Below the pieces are notes generated by a model, which was not told where the DNA came from, did not search any database, and saw nothing but the letters and a program-made list of their open reading frames with translations. From contig NZ_WOTB01000005.1 in NCBI RefSeq assembly GCF_011516835.1, positions 62,001-126,000 on the forward strand: a DNA stretch of 64,000 nucleotides, given 5' to 3'. Below, piece after piece: positions 9,229 through 18,874 of this stretch. Each line of letters starts with the position of its first letter. The first letter of the stretch is position 1. The stretch comes from Acetobacter musti (lineage in GTDB: Bacteria > Pseudomonadota > Alphaproteobacteria > Acetobacterales > Acetobacteraceae). The translations under genes and the position numbers were made by a program.

Positions 9229-9648
9229 ATGTCTGCTGAAGAAACACAGAAGATCATCCGGGCGTATTATGACGCCTTCAATCGTGAGGACAACGAGGCG
9301 GTTCTGGCGCTGCTTGCTGACGATGTCGTGCATGACATCAATCAGGGTGGCCAGGAGGTCGGTCGTGACAAATTCCGGACATTCCTTTCCAAAATGGAAG
9401 GGCATTACAAGGAAGAGTCAAAAGGACTGGTTATCATGACCACGCCTGACGGCACGCGTGCGGCGGCTGAGTTTGCCGTGCACGGGGCTTATGTGAAGAC
9501 GGAAATCGGTCTGCCGCCGGCGAAGGGTCAGAAATACGTGCTGCCGGTCGGGGCGTTTTTTGAAGTGCGGGACGGGAAGATCGCGCGCGTGACCAACTAC
9601 TACAATCTGCCGCTCTGGACGAAGCAGATCGACGCGGCTTCGGTCTGA
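9229..9648 (+). CDS. NTF2/SnoaL-like protein (ketosteroid-isomerase-related)
   Basis: A 139-residue single-domain protein with the cone-shaped NTF2 fold: EETQKIIRAYYDAFNREDNEAVLALLADDVVHDINQGG opens it, and FFEVRDGKIARVTNYYNL closes it. Members are small enzymes or ligand-binding proteins with varied substrates. It is the last gene of the ligase/GNAT/hydrolase operon, with GAGG in the ribosome site. The following DNA carries paired two-hairpin repeats before a convergent TetR gene, which could end transcription from both sides. Confidence 0.82.
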   Translation: MSAEETQKIIRAYYDAFNREDNEAVLALLADDVVHDINQGGQEVGRDKFRTFLSKMEGHYKEESKGLVIMTTPDGTRAAAEFAVHGAYVKTEIGLPPAKGQKYVLPVGAFFEVRDGKIARVTNYYNLPLWTKQIDAASV

Positions 9649-9662
9649 GGGGATGGTCATCC

Positions 9663-9720
9663 GGGGCGCTGCCCCGGTCCCCGCAAAGGGGCGCGGTCCC
9701 TTTGATCCCGGTTTGTTTCT
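9663..9720 (+). repeat. Two-hairpin intergenic repeat, single unit
   Basis: The unit has a first hairpin GGGGCGCTGCCCC, a second hairpin around CAAAGGGGCGCGGTCCCTTTG and a tail ATCCCGGTTTGTTT. The same plan recurs at 9779, 10688, 12371, 21668 and 28926. Confidence 0.8.
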
Positions 9721-9778
9721 GAGAAAGTGATCCGCAGAAGGCTGGGAATTTTTCAGAGCCGGGTTTGTCTGCTTTTGC

Positions 9779-9892
9779 GGGGCTCTGCCCCGCACCCCGG
9801 CAGGAGGCGCGGCCTCCTGCACCTCAGCTTATTAAACAAACCGGTGTCCAGAGGCCGCCGGCCTCTGGCGGGTTTCAGGGCAGAGCCCTGAG
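9779..9892. repeat. Two-hairpin intergenic repeats, head-to-head pair
   Basis: A unit starting GGGGCTCTGCCCC runs to TTATTAAACAAACCGG and meets an inverted unit ending TCAGGGCAGAGCCCTGA. The pair lies between two convergent genes and could act as a two-way terminator. Confidence 0.8.
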
Positions 9893-9902
9893 ATCAGAAC
9901 AA

Positions 9903-10553
9903 TCAGGCTGTGTGCAGAAACATCGGGATGACGTTTTTGACCAGTCTGACTTTCAGGGCGGCCAGTTCCTGGAGGCTTTCCGTTCCGGCGGAGCGGATCA
10001 TCATCAGGGGCAGCATGATGGCACCCATGACCATCATCAGAGTCAGTTCCGGGTTGCCCTGACGCAGGAAACCTTCGGTCTGCGCTTCTCTGAGCAGGGG
10101 CAGCATGGCTTCCTGATACGGGTCCCAGATCCGGTGCATGATGTAATCCCGGCGCTCTCCGACCGAGCTGATGCCATCGGAGAGGAAGCTGGCAAATTCC
10201 GGAACATTGCAGTTTGCCGCGATGAAATTCGACAGACCGGCACGCACTCTGGCGTCACAGGGCTGATCGCTGTCCTGCAGGCTGAGGATGGCCTGACGGG
10301 CGGTGCCGAGCCGGCCTGCGATTTCATCGACGACGGCTTTCCAGAGATCGAGCTTGCTGCCGAAATGATGGCAGATCAGGGCGGCGTCTACGCCGGCATC
10401 CTGTGCGATGTCCCGCAGGGCGGTTCCCTCGAAACCGGCGCGGGCGAAATGCTCCATGGCGGCGCCCAGCACGGCGTCACGCGTGAGCGGCGACCCTTTG
10501 GCGGGGCGACCACGTTTGCGCGGCGTGAGGGTTGCGGAATGCTGGATGGGCAT
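9903..10553 (-). CDS. TetR family transcriptional regulator
   Basis: A 216-residue TetR regulator. The N-terminal HTH is clear: DAVLGAAMEHFARAGFEGTALRDIAQDAGVDAALICHHFGSKLDLWKAVVDE (about residues 23-74), after an AT-hook-like basic stretch RKRGRPAKGS. The C-terminal part is a ligand-binding helix bundle of the type seen in PF17940-like regulators. The ATG at 10553 was chosen since the HTH starts soon after; the frame upstream is not conserved. It faces an aldo/keto reductase gene across a 320-bp divergent space and may control it; the ligand is unknown. Confidence 0.88.
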   Translation of the reverse strand: MPIQHSATLTPRKRGRPAKGSPLTRDAVLGAAMEHFARAGFEGTALRDIAQDAGVDAALICHHFGSKLDLWKAVVDEIAGRLGTARQAILSLQDSDQPCDARVRAGLSNFIAANCNVPEFASFLSDGISSVGERRDYIMHRIWDPYQEAMLPLLREAQTEGFLRQGNPELTLMMVMGAIMLPLMMIRSAGTESLQELAALKVRLVKNVIPMFLHTA

Positions 10554-10873
10554 GGGTATGGTTTCGTCCGGAGCGGTCAGGAGAACCAGAGAGTAAACTC
10601 TGTGGAGGTTAAACAGGGATTTCCAAAAACATTCAACACGTGATGGAAAAATCGTCACTATTGTGAAGAGGGTGTTTTCTTTCGGCTCGGGGCTCTGCCC
10701 TGAAACCCGCAAAGAGGCGCAGACCCTTTGATCCCGGTTTGTTTAGTAAAATGAGGTGCAGGAGGCCGCACCTTCTGCCGGGGTGCGGGGCAAAGTCTCG
10801 TGAGCTTGCGCTTCGGAGGAACGGGCGTAACAATCGCCGTTACGGTCCTCTCTGCAACGGGTGAACACTCTTT
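10554..10873. other. 320-bp divergent intergenic region (TetR / aldo-keto reductase)
   Basis: The left third is AT-rich and should hold the TetR promoter (TTCAACACGTGATGG area). The middle is filled by a paired two-hairpin repeat (10688-10800). I see no clear TetR operator palindrome. Confidence 0.6.
10688..10800. repeat. Two-hairpin intergenic repeats, facing pair in a divergent promoter region
   Basis: CGGGGCTCTGCCCTG opens a plus-strand unit that runs through CCCTTTGATCCCGGTTTGTTTA and meets an inverted copy ending GGGGTGCGGGGCAAAG. This pair sits between divergent genes, where a terminator role is less likely. Confidence 0.8.
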
Positions 10874-11920
10874 ATGAAGCAACGTGAACTTGGCCGTACC
10901 GGCCTGATGGTCAGTGAGATCTGCCTTGGGACCATGACATTTGGTCAGCAGAACACGGAAGCGGAAGGTCATGCGCAGCTGGATATGGCTGTGGAGCATG
11001 GCATCAACTTCATTGACACGGCCGAACTGTATTCGATCCCGCCGCGGGCGGAGACGGCGGGATCGACGGAAAAGATTATCGGAAGCTGGCTGAAGGCGCG
11101 CGGCGGGCGCGAGAAGCTGCTGATCGCGAGCAAGGTGGTCGGGCGGACCGCAATGCCCTGGTTCCGGCCGGACGGGGAGGAAGCGCGTCTGACTCCGCGC
11201 CAGATCCGCTATGCGGTGGAAGGATCACTGCGGCGGCTCGGCACGGATTATATCGATCTCTATCAGCTGCACTGGCCGGACCGGCAGGTGAATCTGTTCG
11301 GGTCGAACGGGACAACGTTTCAGGGCGTGCCGAAGGATGATGCGGTTCCTCTGGAAGAGACGCTGGGCGTGCTTGGCGATCTGGTGACGGAAGGGAAAAT
11401 CCGCCATGTCGGGCTGTCGAACGAGACGGCCTGGGGGGTGATGCAGTGCGTCGCGGCCTCGAAAAACGGGCTGCCTCGGGTGGCGTCGATTCAGAATGCT
11501 TACAATCTGATCAACCGGACGTTCGAGATCGGGCTGGCGGAGATCGCGCTGCGCGAAAAGGTGGGGCTGCTGGCGTATTCGCCGCTCGCGCAGGGATATC
11601 TGACGGGCAAATATCTGGACGGGGCGCGTCCGCCGGGTGCGCGCACGACGCTGTTCGATCGTGGTCAGCGTTATCAGAAACCGGGTGTCGATGAGGCGAT
11701 CCGGGCGTATCATGCGCTGGCGCGGGAGGAAGGGCTCGATCCGGTGCAGCTGGCGCTGGCGTTTGTTACGTCACGGTCGTTCGTGACGTCGAACATTATC
11801 GGCGCGACGAGCGTGGAGCAGCTTCGGGTGATTCTCGGTTCGGTGGATGTTGTGATCACGCCGGAGCTGGAGAAGAAGATCAACGCGATTCATCAGGTTC
11901 ATTCCAACCCTGCTCCCTGA
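10874..11920 (+). CDS. tas: Tas-type NADP(H)-dependent aldo/keto reductase
   Basis: A 348-residue aldo/keto reductase matching E. coli Tas along its length: ELGRTGLMVSEICLGTMTFGQQN, the catalytic tetrad Asp48, Tyr53 (FIDTAELY), Lys87 (ASKVVG) and His133 (LYQLHWPD), and the C-terminal AIHQVHSNPAP ending. The enzyme reduces aldehydes or ketones with NADPH in the cytoplasm; its physiological substrate is not known. Start ATG 10874 is preceded by GGGTGAACAC. It is alone on its transcript and divergent from the TetR gene. Confidence 0.92.
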   Translation: MKQRELGRTGLMVSEICLGTMTFGQQNTEAEGHAQLDMAVEHGINFIDTAELYSIPPRAETAGSTEKIIGSWLKARGGREKLLIASKVVGRTAMPWFRPDGEEARLTPRQIRYAVEGSLRRLGTDYIDLYQLHWPDRQVNLFGSNGTTFQGVPKDDAVPLEETLGVLGDLVTEGKIRHVGLSNETAWGVMQCVAASKNGLPRVASIQNAYNLINRTFEIGLAEIALREKVGLLAYSPLAQGYLTGKYLDGARPPGARTTLFDRGQRYQKPGVDEAIRAYHALAREEGLDPVQLALAFVTSRSFVTSNIIGATSVEQLRVILGSVDVVITPELEKKINAIHQVHSNPAP

Positions 11921-12023
11921 GTATGGGGTGAAGCTGTCGCTGTATGGTAGGATGAGCGGAACGACCGGACGGGTCGTCCGTTCACAGGACGAGCCGTCAG
12001 GCTGAGCGAAAGGACAGAGTGTT

Positions 12024-12359
12024 ATGGATAATCCGCTTGAGGACTCCCCGCAGCGTGATGCGAAAATCCGCGCTAAGGCGAAAGAGATGTGGATTGCGGA
12101 TGGCAAACCGACCTGCGGGCCGGAGGGCTATATGGAGCAGGCGACCGATCTGATCGGGATGGAGATCAATCCTGACGCGGGCGAAATTCCGGTTGAGCCG
12201 CCGGTGCCGCTGGGTCCGGACGGAGAGCCGATCGAGGATGCGCGGATTCAGGAGAATCTGGGCAATCCGGGCGGCAGCATGAACGAGCTGGATGACAAGC
12301 GGGAAGTGCCGTTTGGAACGTATCAGGAAGAAGAGAAAGCCCTGAAGAACGAGGGCTGA
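12024..12359 (+). CDS. DUF2934 domain protein
   Basis: A 111-residue acidic protein. The DUF2934 core is RDAKIRAKAKEMWIADGKPTCGPEGYMEQATDLIGME (about residues 11-47), a short helical domain. The rest is a disordered Pro/Glu-rich linker and a second conserved patch GSMNELDDKREVPFGTYQEEE. The function of the family is unknown. The gene is followed by a two-hairpin repeat at 12371-12426. Confidence 0.8.
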   Translation: MDNPLEDSPQRDAKIRAKAKEMWIADGKPTCGPEGYMEQATDLIGMEINPDAGEIPVEPPVPLGPDGEPIEDARIQENLGNPGGSMNELDDKREVPFGTYQEEEKALKNEG

Positions 12360-12370
12360 GTCTGACCTCT

Positions 12371-12426
12371 CAGGGCTTCGCCCTGAAACACGCCAGAGGC
12401 CGGTGGCCTCTGGACACCGGTCTGTA
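12371..12426 (-). repeat. Two-hairpin intergenic repeat, single unit
   Basis: CAGGGCTTCGCCCTG is the first hairpin and CCAGAGGCCGGTGGCCTCTGG the second, followed by ACCGGTCTGTA. It matches the unit at 9841-9892 and separates the DUF2934 gene from oligopeptidase B. Confidence 0.75.
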
Positions 12427-12491
12427 TCAGTCAGCCAGGATGCAGAGCCGAAGCTTTTTCCCCTTCCCCCTGGTCTCTCGGAAAGGCCTTC

Positions 12492-14657
12492 ATGTCCGGT
12501 ATTCCCACACCACCCGTTCCCCATAAGGAAACACGCCGTATCGAGCAGCTCGGGCGTGTGCGCACGGATGATTATGCGTGGATGAAGGACGATAACTGGC
12601 AGGCGGTTCTGCGCGATCCCGCGCTGCTGCGTGAGGATATTGCCGATTATCTGCGGGCCGAGAACGCGTATTCCGGGGCGGTTCTGGCGCCGACGGCGGC
12701 GCTGCAGGCGGAGATTGTCGCTGAGATGAAGGGGCGGATGAAGGAGGATGAGTCCTTCCCTGCCCTGCCACATGGCGACTGGCATTATGGCGTGCGGTAT
12801 GAGACCGGCGGGCAGTATCCGCATTATGTGCGGTTCCGGGAGGGGCATCCGGACGAGCCGGAAACGCTGCTCAATGCGGATGAGCGGGCGAAGGATCTGT
12901 CTTACTATGCGGCGCGGTCTGCGACACACAGTCCGGACCATCGTCTGTTCGCCTGGGCTGAGGACACGCAGGGATCGGAGATTTATACGATCCGGGTGCG
13001 GGATCTGACGACGGGGGAAATTCTTCCCGTTGAAATCGGGAACTGTTCGGGAGATTTCACTTTCTCGCCGGATTCACAGCATATTTTCTGGACGTATCGG
13101 GATGAGAACGGTCGGCCGGTGAAGATTTTCCGCCGGGCTCTGTCGGGCAGTGGGGATATGCCGGCAGAGGATGTGCTGGTTTATGCCGAGCCTGATCCGG
13201 GGTTCTTTACCGGCGTGAGCGCGAGCCGGTCGGGCAAATGGATTGTCATCAGCACGAACGATCATGACACATCGGAATGCTGGGTGATTCCGGGGGGCGA
13301 TCCGACAGCGGCGCCTGTCTGTGTCGCGCCGCGTGAGAAGGGGCTGATGTATGACCTGTCTCACTGGGATGACCGGTTTGTGGTGCGGACCAACGCGGAC
13401 GGAGCGACCGATTTCAGACTGATGGTCGTGATGGACGACGCGCTCGGGGATCGCGCCGCGTGGAAGGATCATGTGCCGCACCGGCCGGGGCATTATGTGA
13501 CCGGCTGTATCTGCTTTGCCGATCATCTGGTGTGGACGGAACGGGTCAACGCGAACACGGTGATCGAGATTGAGGACCGGGCCGGCGTGCGGCATCAGCT
13601 GGCGACGGATGAGGAGGCGTATGCGCTTTCTCTCGACGGCGCTTATGAATTCGCCACGGATGAGCTCCGGTATTCCTATCAGTCGCCGACGACGCCGCGG
13701 CAGTGGTACGCCTACGACATGGCGCGGCGGACGCGGGAACTGCTGAAGGAGCAGGATGTGCCGTCGGGGCACGATCCGGCGAAGTATCGCACGCGGCGGC
13801 TGCTGGCGCGGGCGCCGGACGGGGAGATGGTGCCCATCACGCTGCTGTCGCATGTCGACACGCCGGAGGGCGAGCCGGCGCCGCTGCTGCTGTATGGGTA
13901 CGGGTCTTACGGGATTTCGATCGATCCGATTTTTTCCACGCGGAATCTGAGCCTCGTCGACCGGGGCTGGGTTTATGCGATCGCACATGTGCGGGGCGGA
14001 TCGGAGAAAGGATGGAACTGGTTTCTGGGCGGACGCGGGGAGACCAAGACGAACACCTTTACCGATTTCATCGCCTGTGCGGAGCATCTGATTGATCAGG
14101 GTTACACGGGTGCCGGGCGGATTGTGGCGGACGGGCGGTCGGCTGGCGGGATGCTGATGGGGGCGATCGCCAATCTGCGTCCCGATCTGTTTGCCGGGAT
14201 CGTTGCGGTGGTGCCGTTTGTGGACGTGCTCAACACGATGTCGGATGACACGCTGCCGCTGACGCCGCCGGAATGGCCGGAATGGGGCAATCCGCTGACG
14301 GACACGACGGCTTACGACCGGATTGCGGGGTATTCGCCTTATGACCGGATTGAGGCGAAGGATTATCCGGCGATTTTCGCGATTGGCGGACTGACGGACC
14401 CCCGTGTGACCTACTGGGAGCCGGCGAAATGGATTGCGAAGCTGCGGGAGTATTCGACGTCCGATAATCCGCTGCTGCTGCGGATCAACATGGAGGCGGG
14501 ACATGGCGGGGCCTCGGGGCGGTTTAAATCGCTGGACGAGGCGGCGCTGATCCATGCGTTTGCGATCTGGGCGGAGGAGCGGGCCAGAGAAACACAGGTC
14601 GGAGAAAAACAGGCCGGCGAAACACGGGCGGAAGTGGCGCGGGAGACACGCGGTTAA
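12492..14657 (+). CDS. ptrB: Oligopeptidase B (S9A prolyl oligopeptidase family)
   Basis: A 721-residue serine peptidase cutting short peptides after basic residues. The N-terminal beta-propeller starts after RTDDYAWMKDDNW and ends near residue 420; the alpha/beta hydrolase domain follows (LLLYGYGSYGISIDP, VYAIAHVRGGSEKGW). The catalytic Ser550 is in DGRSAGGML and His671 in EAGHGGASG, with the Asp expected in GGLTDPRV. It is cytoplasmic, with no signal peptide. The last 24 residues are a repetitive charged tail (RETQV GEKQA GETRA) built from 15-bp DNA repeats; most family members end near ERAR, so the tail looks like a late expansion. Confidence 0.93.
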   Translation: MSGIPTPPVPHKETRRIEQLGRVRTDDYAWMKDDNWQAVLRDPALLREDIADYLRAENAYSGAVLAPTAALQAEIVAEMKGRMKEDESFPALPHGDWHYGVRYETGGQYPHYVRFREGHPDEPETLLNADERAKDLSYYAARSATHSPDHRLFAWAEDTQGSEIYTIRVRDLTTGEILPVEIGNCSGDFTFSPDSQHIFWTYRDENGRPVKIFRRALSGSGDMPAEDVLVYAEPDPGFFTGVSASRSGKWIVISTNDHDTSECWVIPGGDPTAAPVCVAPREKGLMYDLSHWDDRFVVRTNADGATDFRLMVVMDDALGDRAAWKDHVPHRPGHYVTGCICFADHLVWTERVNANTVIEIEDRAGVRHQLATDEEAYALSLDGAYEFATDELRYSYQSPTTPRQWYAYDMARRTRELLKEQDVPSGHDPAKYRTRRLLARAPDGEMVPITLLSHVDTPEGEPAPLLLYGYGSYGISIDPIFSTRNLSLVDRGWVYAIAHVRGGSEKGWNWFLGGRGETKTNTFTDFIACAEHLIDQGYTGAGRIVADGRSAGGMLMGAIANLRPDLFAGIVAVVPFVDVLNTMSDDTLPLTPPEWPEWGNPLTDTTAYDRIAGYSPYDRIEAKDYPAIFAIGGLTDPRVTYWEPAKWIAKLREYSTSDNPLLLRINMEAGHGGASGRFKSLDEAALIHAFAIWAEERARETQVGEKQAGETRAEVARETRG
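14586..14653. repeat. 15-bp tandem repeats at the 3' end of ptrB
   Basis: Three 15-bp units (AGAGAAACACAGGTC, GGAGAAAAACAGGCC, GGCGAAACACGGGCG) and a decayed fourth lie directly before the TAA stop. They keep the reading frame and encode five-residue repeats. Confidence 0.75.
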
Positions 14658-14967
14658 CGTGTGGCCGGTGGACGGACCCGTATTTGGCGTGGCTGTCTGA
14701 TGACGGTGGCGTGGTGAGAGACTGTCCGGTTTCCGGGGGTGACGGCGGCGGAGGGCGTTCTGTCGTCTGCGCGGGTGTGGTGGCGCCGGTGTCTGCCGTT
14801 ATGGTCGTCCGCCGGTTCGCCTGTCTGTTCGCTGACCGGGGGAAACTGGTTTATGGTGCCGCCGCGTATGAACGCATGGCGTCTCCCCTTTCTCCGCGGG
14901 CATCTTCATCGGGGCGGGCGCTTTTTTCGGACAGGATGAAGAGGCTTGCAGGGGAACAGGACGCCTG
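14658..14967. other. 310-bp intergenic region without a convincing gene
   Basis: An open frame covers much of this space, but its protein is rich in Gly, Arg and Ser with no recognisable domain. The sequence GTTTATGGTGCCGCCGCG and AT-poor surroundings give no clear promoter. It should contain the promoter of the AI-2E family gene. Confidence 0.5.
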
Positions 14968-16137
14968 ATGTCGCACGCCGGACCGCCTCCGCATGACGGG
15001 AAAAGTGACAGGCTGCGTCCTGCTGCACCTCTCACGCCTTATGGTCCGGAAGGCGAAGCCGAGACGCAGCGGACGGTGACCGGACGGGCGCAGTGGAAAG
15101 CGCGTGAATTTCTTGTCGCCGTGATTGTGGCGGTTGCGATTTACACGATCCACGGGTTTCTGACGGCTCTGGCCTGGGGCTGTGTTTTTGCCGTGGCGAC
15201 CCGGCCGCTTTATAAGAAGACTGAGAAACGCTGGCCCGGACTTGCCCGCAAGGGTGTTCTGCTGCCTCTGCTTTGCACGGCGGCGATGGCGCTGATCTTT
15301 CTGGTTCCGATGATTCTGGCGGGTGTGCAGGCGGCCAACGAGGCACAGAGCGTGCTTCTGCTGATGCACCATGCGCGGCATACCGGGATTCCGATTCCGT
15401 CCTGGGTGCGTGAGCTGCCGGCGGGCAGCAAGACCGTTGCGACCTGGTGGCAGAACAATCTGTCCGATCCGGGAGCGGCGAATGAGCTGCTCAGTTCCGT
15501 GGACAGCCGCAGTCTTGCGATGACGCGGACGGTGGGGTCGCAGCTTGTCCATCGCGCGACGCTGTTTTTCTTTTCGATCCTGACGCTGTTCTTTCTCTAC
15601 AAGGACGGCGATGCGATCACGCGGCAGTGCACGCTGGCCTCGCGCCGGGCTTTCGGGCGGCGGGGCGAGGTGATCGGCCAGCAGATTGTGGCTTCCATCC
15701 ATGGCACGGTTGCCGGTCTGGTGCTGGTCGGGGTGGGGGAAGGCTTTGTGATGGGTCTTGTCTATCTTGTCGCCGGCGCGCCGCATTCCGCGCTGCTGGG
15801 TGTGGCGACGGCGATTGCGGCGATGATTCCGTTCTGCGCGATGATTCCGGTTGCGCTGGCCTCCGTTCTGCTTCTGATCGGCGGCGCCGGCACGTTTATT
15901 GCCATCAGTGTGCTGGTGACGGGCGCCGTGGTGATTTTTGTTGCGGACCATCTTGTCCGGCCGAGCCTGATTGGCGGCAGCACGCAGCTTCCGTTTCTGT
16001 GGGTGCTGCTGGGCATTCTCGGAGGGGCGGAGACCTGGGGGCTGCTCGGGCTGTTTGTGGGGCCGGCGGCGATGGCGGCGCTGCATCTGCTGTGGAGCAA
16101 CTGGGTCCGGGAGCATGGGCCGGACCGGACGAGCTGA
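14968..16137 (+). CDS. AI-2E transporter family membrane protein
   Basis: A 389-residue protein with about eight membrane helices in the AI-2E/PerM family pattern: two N-terminal helices (FLVAVIVAVAIYTIHGF, ALAWGCVFAVATRPLYKK), a third (LLPLLCTAAMALIFLVPMILAG), a soluble middle part, then FFFSILTLFFLYKDGD and the conserved GLVLVGVGEGFVMGLVYLVAGAPHSALLGVATAIAAMIPFCAMI segment. The C-terminus has the GPAAMAALHLLW motif. Members export varied solutes or Na+/H+; AI-2 transport is not implied. The N-terminus carries about 45 extra polar residues. The start ATG 14968 follows ACAGGACGC. Confidence 0.85.
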   Translation: MSHAGPPPHDGKSDRLRPAAPLTPYGPEGEAETQRTVTGRAQWKAREFLVAVIVAVAIYTIHGFLTALAWGCVFAVATRPLYKKTEKRWPGLARKGVLLPLLCTAAMALIFLVPMILAGVQAANEAQSVLLLMHHARHTGIPIPSWVRELPAGSKTVATWWQNNLSDPGAANELLSSVDSRSLAMTRTVGSQLVHRATLFFFSILTLFFLYKDGDAITRQCTLASRRAFGRRGEVIGQQIVASIHGTVAGLVLVGVGEGFVMGLVYLVAGAPHSALLGVATAIAAMIPFCAMIPVALASVLLLIGGAGTFIAISVLVTGAVVIFVADHLVRPSLIGGSTQLPFLWVLLGILGGAETWGLLGLFVGPAAMAALHLLWSNWVREHGPDRTS

Positions 16138-16254
16138 GGTGTGGAGCTTCTGGTCACGATCCGGGCTGTGACATCGTGCGGGCGGCGCTGTGTGTCAGAG
16201 TATGGAAGCCGGAAGTCGCCAGAGGCTGAGACCGGACCTGTTACTTTTGGCGGG

Positions 16255-16749
16255 TTACTCTGGCCGGGCGGCCCAGAAGGCTCGTTGCAGTTCCGCGGCT
16301 TCTTCTTCCAGCATTGGTCCGATGACCTCCACCGGGAGCTGGCCTGAGGCGAACACGTCGCGGCAGGGGAGATCGAGGGTTGGATTTTCGGCGTGGTTTC
16401 CGGTGATGGTCCGGAGATGGGCTTCCGACTGGCCGTAAACGACGCGTCCGATACCGGCCCAGTAGATGGCGCCGGCGCACATGGCGCAGGGTTCGGCTGA
16501 GCTGTAGAGTGTGCAGGACCGCAGCCGGGCGACGCCGTATTCACGGCTGGCACGGCTGGACAGGACGCGTTCGGCGTGGGCGGTCATGTCGCCGCCTTCC
16601 GAGCTGTAGCCGTTGCCCTGCTCCATCAGGACGGTGCCGTCCGCGTCGACGAGGACGGCGCCGAAGGGGTGGTCGCCGTTCTCCCGGGCCTGGCGGGCGG
16701 CGGCGAAAGCGAGGCGGAGATATGTCTCGTCCTGTGGCGTTTCCGGCAT
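16255..16749 (-). CDS. Nucleoside/base deaminase (CDA zinc family)
   Basis: A 164-residue zinc deaminase: the ligand motifs are TAHAERVLSSR (HAE, proton shuttle Glu) and SAEPCAMCAG (PCxxC). The opening ETYLRLAFAAARQARENGDHPFGAVLVDADG is typical of guanine deaminase and tRNA adenosine deaminase relatives. The substrate could be guanine, a cytosine analogue or tRNA; the lack of a tRNA-binding C-terminal basic stretch argues against TadA. The start ATG at 16749 was preferred; the frame upstream is made of translated repeats and is not conserved. Confidence 0.85.
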   Translation of the reverse strand: MPETPQDETYLRLAFAAARQARENGDHPFGAVLVDADGTVLMEQGNGYSSEGGDMTAHAERVLSSRASREYGVARLRSCTLYSSAEPCAMCAGAIYWAGIGRVVYGQSEAHLRTITGNHAENPTLDLPCRDVFASGQLPVEVIGPMLEEEAAELQRAFWAARPE

Positions 16750-17344
16750 CGTTCTGTTCCTCCTCGTCTGGTGTGCCTGGCGTCTGCCGGGGCTGTCTGT
16801 CTGGTGGGCCTGTGTGTCTGCCGGCCCCGCGTGTCTGCCGGACCTGAGTTCCTGGCCGGACATTTGTCTCTGTCTGCCGGTCCCTTACGTCTGCTGTGTC
16901 CGTGTTATCTGCCGGATGTTTCTCTGCTGGCCGCGTGTGCTTGCCTGCTGTGACTGTGCATCCGTCTGACGTCTGTCTGCGCCGGGTCCGTGCGTCTGTT
17001 GTATTCGTGTCCCGCCGGACGTCTGCCGGCCCTGCTGTGTCTGTTGTGTCCGGGTATCTGCCGGATCATGCGCAGGCAAATCCCTGTATATCCGACACGG
17101 CCATGCGTCTGGCAGTCCCGTGCGTTACCGGAGCCCTGCGTCCTGTAATGCCCTGTGTCTCGGCCGGACCGTTACGTCAACCGAACCTGTGTGCTCACGC
17201 CGTGGCCCGGCATCCTGCCGCCCTGTGTGCTGTCGGGCCATGCGCCGGGCGGCGCTGTGTGTATGCCGGGGTTCCCTGCCTGCTGGTGCGGTATGTCCGC
17301 CGGATGTTTCCCGGCGGATATTTTCGCGCCGCTGTCCGGGGGTG
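16750..17344. other. 595-bp intergenic region of decayed short repeats
   Basis: No gene is convincing. Between about 16785 and 17070, TCTGCCGG occurs seven times at irregular spacing, often as GTGTCTGCCGG. The remainder to 17344 has the same skewed CTG/TGTG-rich composition but fewer matches. It looks like an old expanded repeat tract between two convergently or co-directionally ended genes. Confidence 0.65.
16785..17070. repeat. Decayed TCTGCCGG repeat tract
   Basis: Seven copies of TCTGCCGG are spread over about 285 bp, many inside GTGTCTGCCGGNCC. The spacing is uneven, so it is a degenerate array. Confidence 0.65.
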
Positions 17345-18763
<1,419 letters not shown>

Positions 18764-18803
18764 TCAGTGCATGTCACGCGGCCCGCTGCCGCCCCATCCC
18801 GGC

Positions 18804-18833
18804 AGCGTATTGTTATTCTGACTTTTCGGTCAA
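18804..18833 (-). promoter_or_regulatory. Predicted promoter of hydA
   Basis: On the minus strand TTGACC (18833-18828) is separated by 18 bp from TACGCT (18809-18804). The -35 is part of the RutR-like palindrome. Confidence 0.4.
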
Positions 18834-18839
18834 TATAAT
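18810..18839 (+). promoter_or_regulatory. Predicted sigma-70-type promoter of the NCS1 transporter gene
   Basis: TTGTTA (18810-18815), an 18-bp spacer, and a perfect TATAAT (18834-18839) lie 36 bp before the start codon. The spacer is largely occupied by the palindrome at 18818-18833. Confidence 0.6.
18818..18833. promoter_or_regulatory. RutR-like operator between hydA and the NCS1 gene
   Basis: CTGACTTTTCGGTCAA matches the E. coli RutR consensus TTGACCAnnTGGTCAA at 10 of 14 defined positions, including both outer TGAC/GTCA arms. It lies within the NCS1 promoter spacer and covers the hydA -35. A RutR-like gene is 1.4 kb away. Confidence 0.6.
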
Positions 18840-18874
18840 GTTCCGGACGGGGAACAGGTTTCGGGGAAGATTAT

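Noticed and set aside
14684..14968. A 94-codon frame before the AI-2E family gene
   Set aside because: No domain, no ribosome site, odd composition; it only fills the intergenic space.
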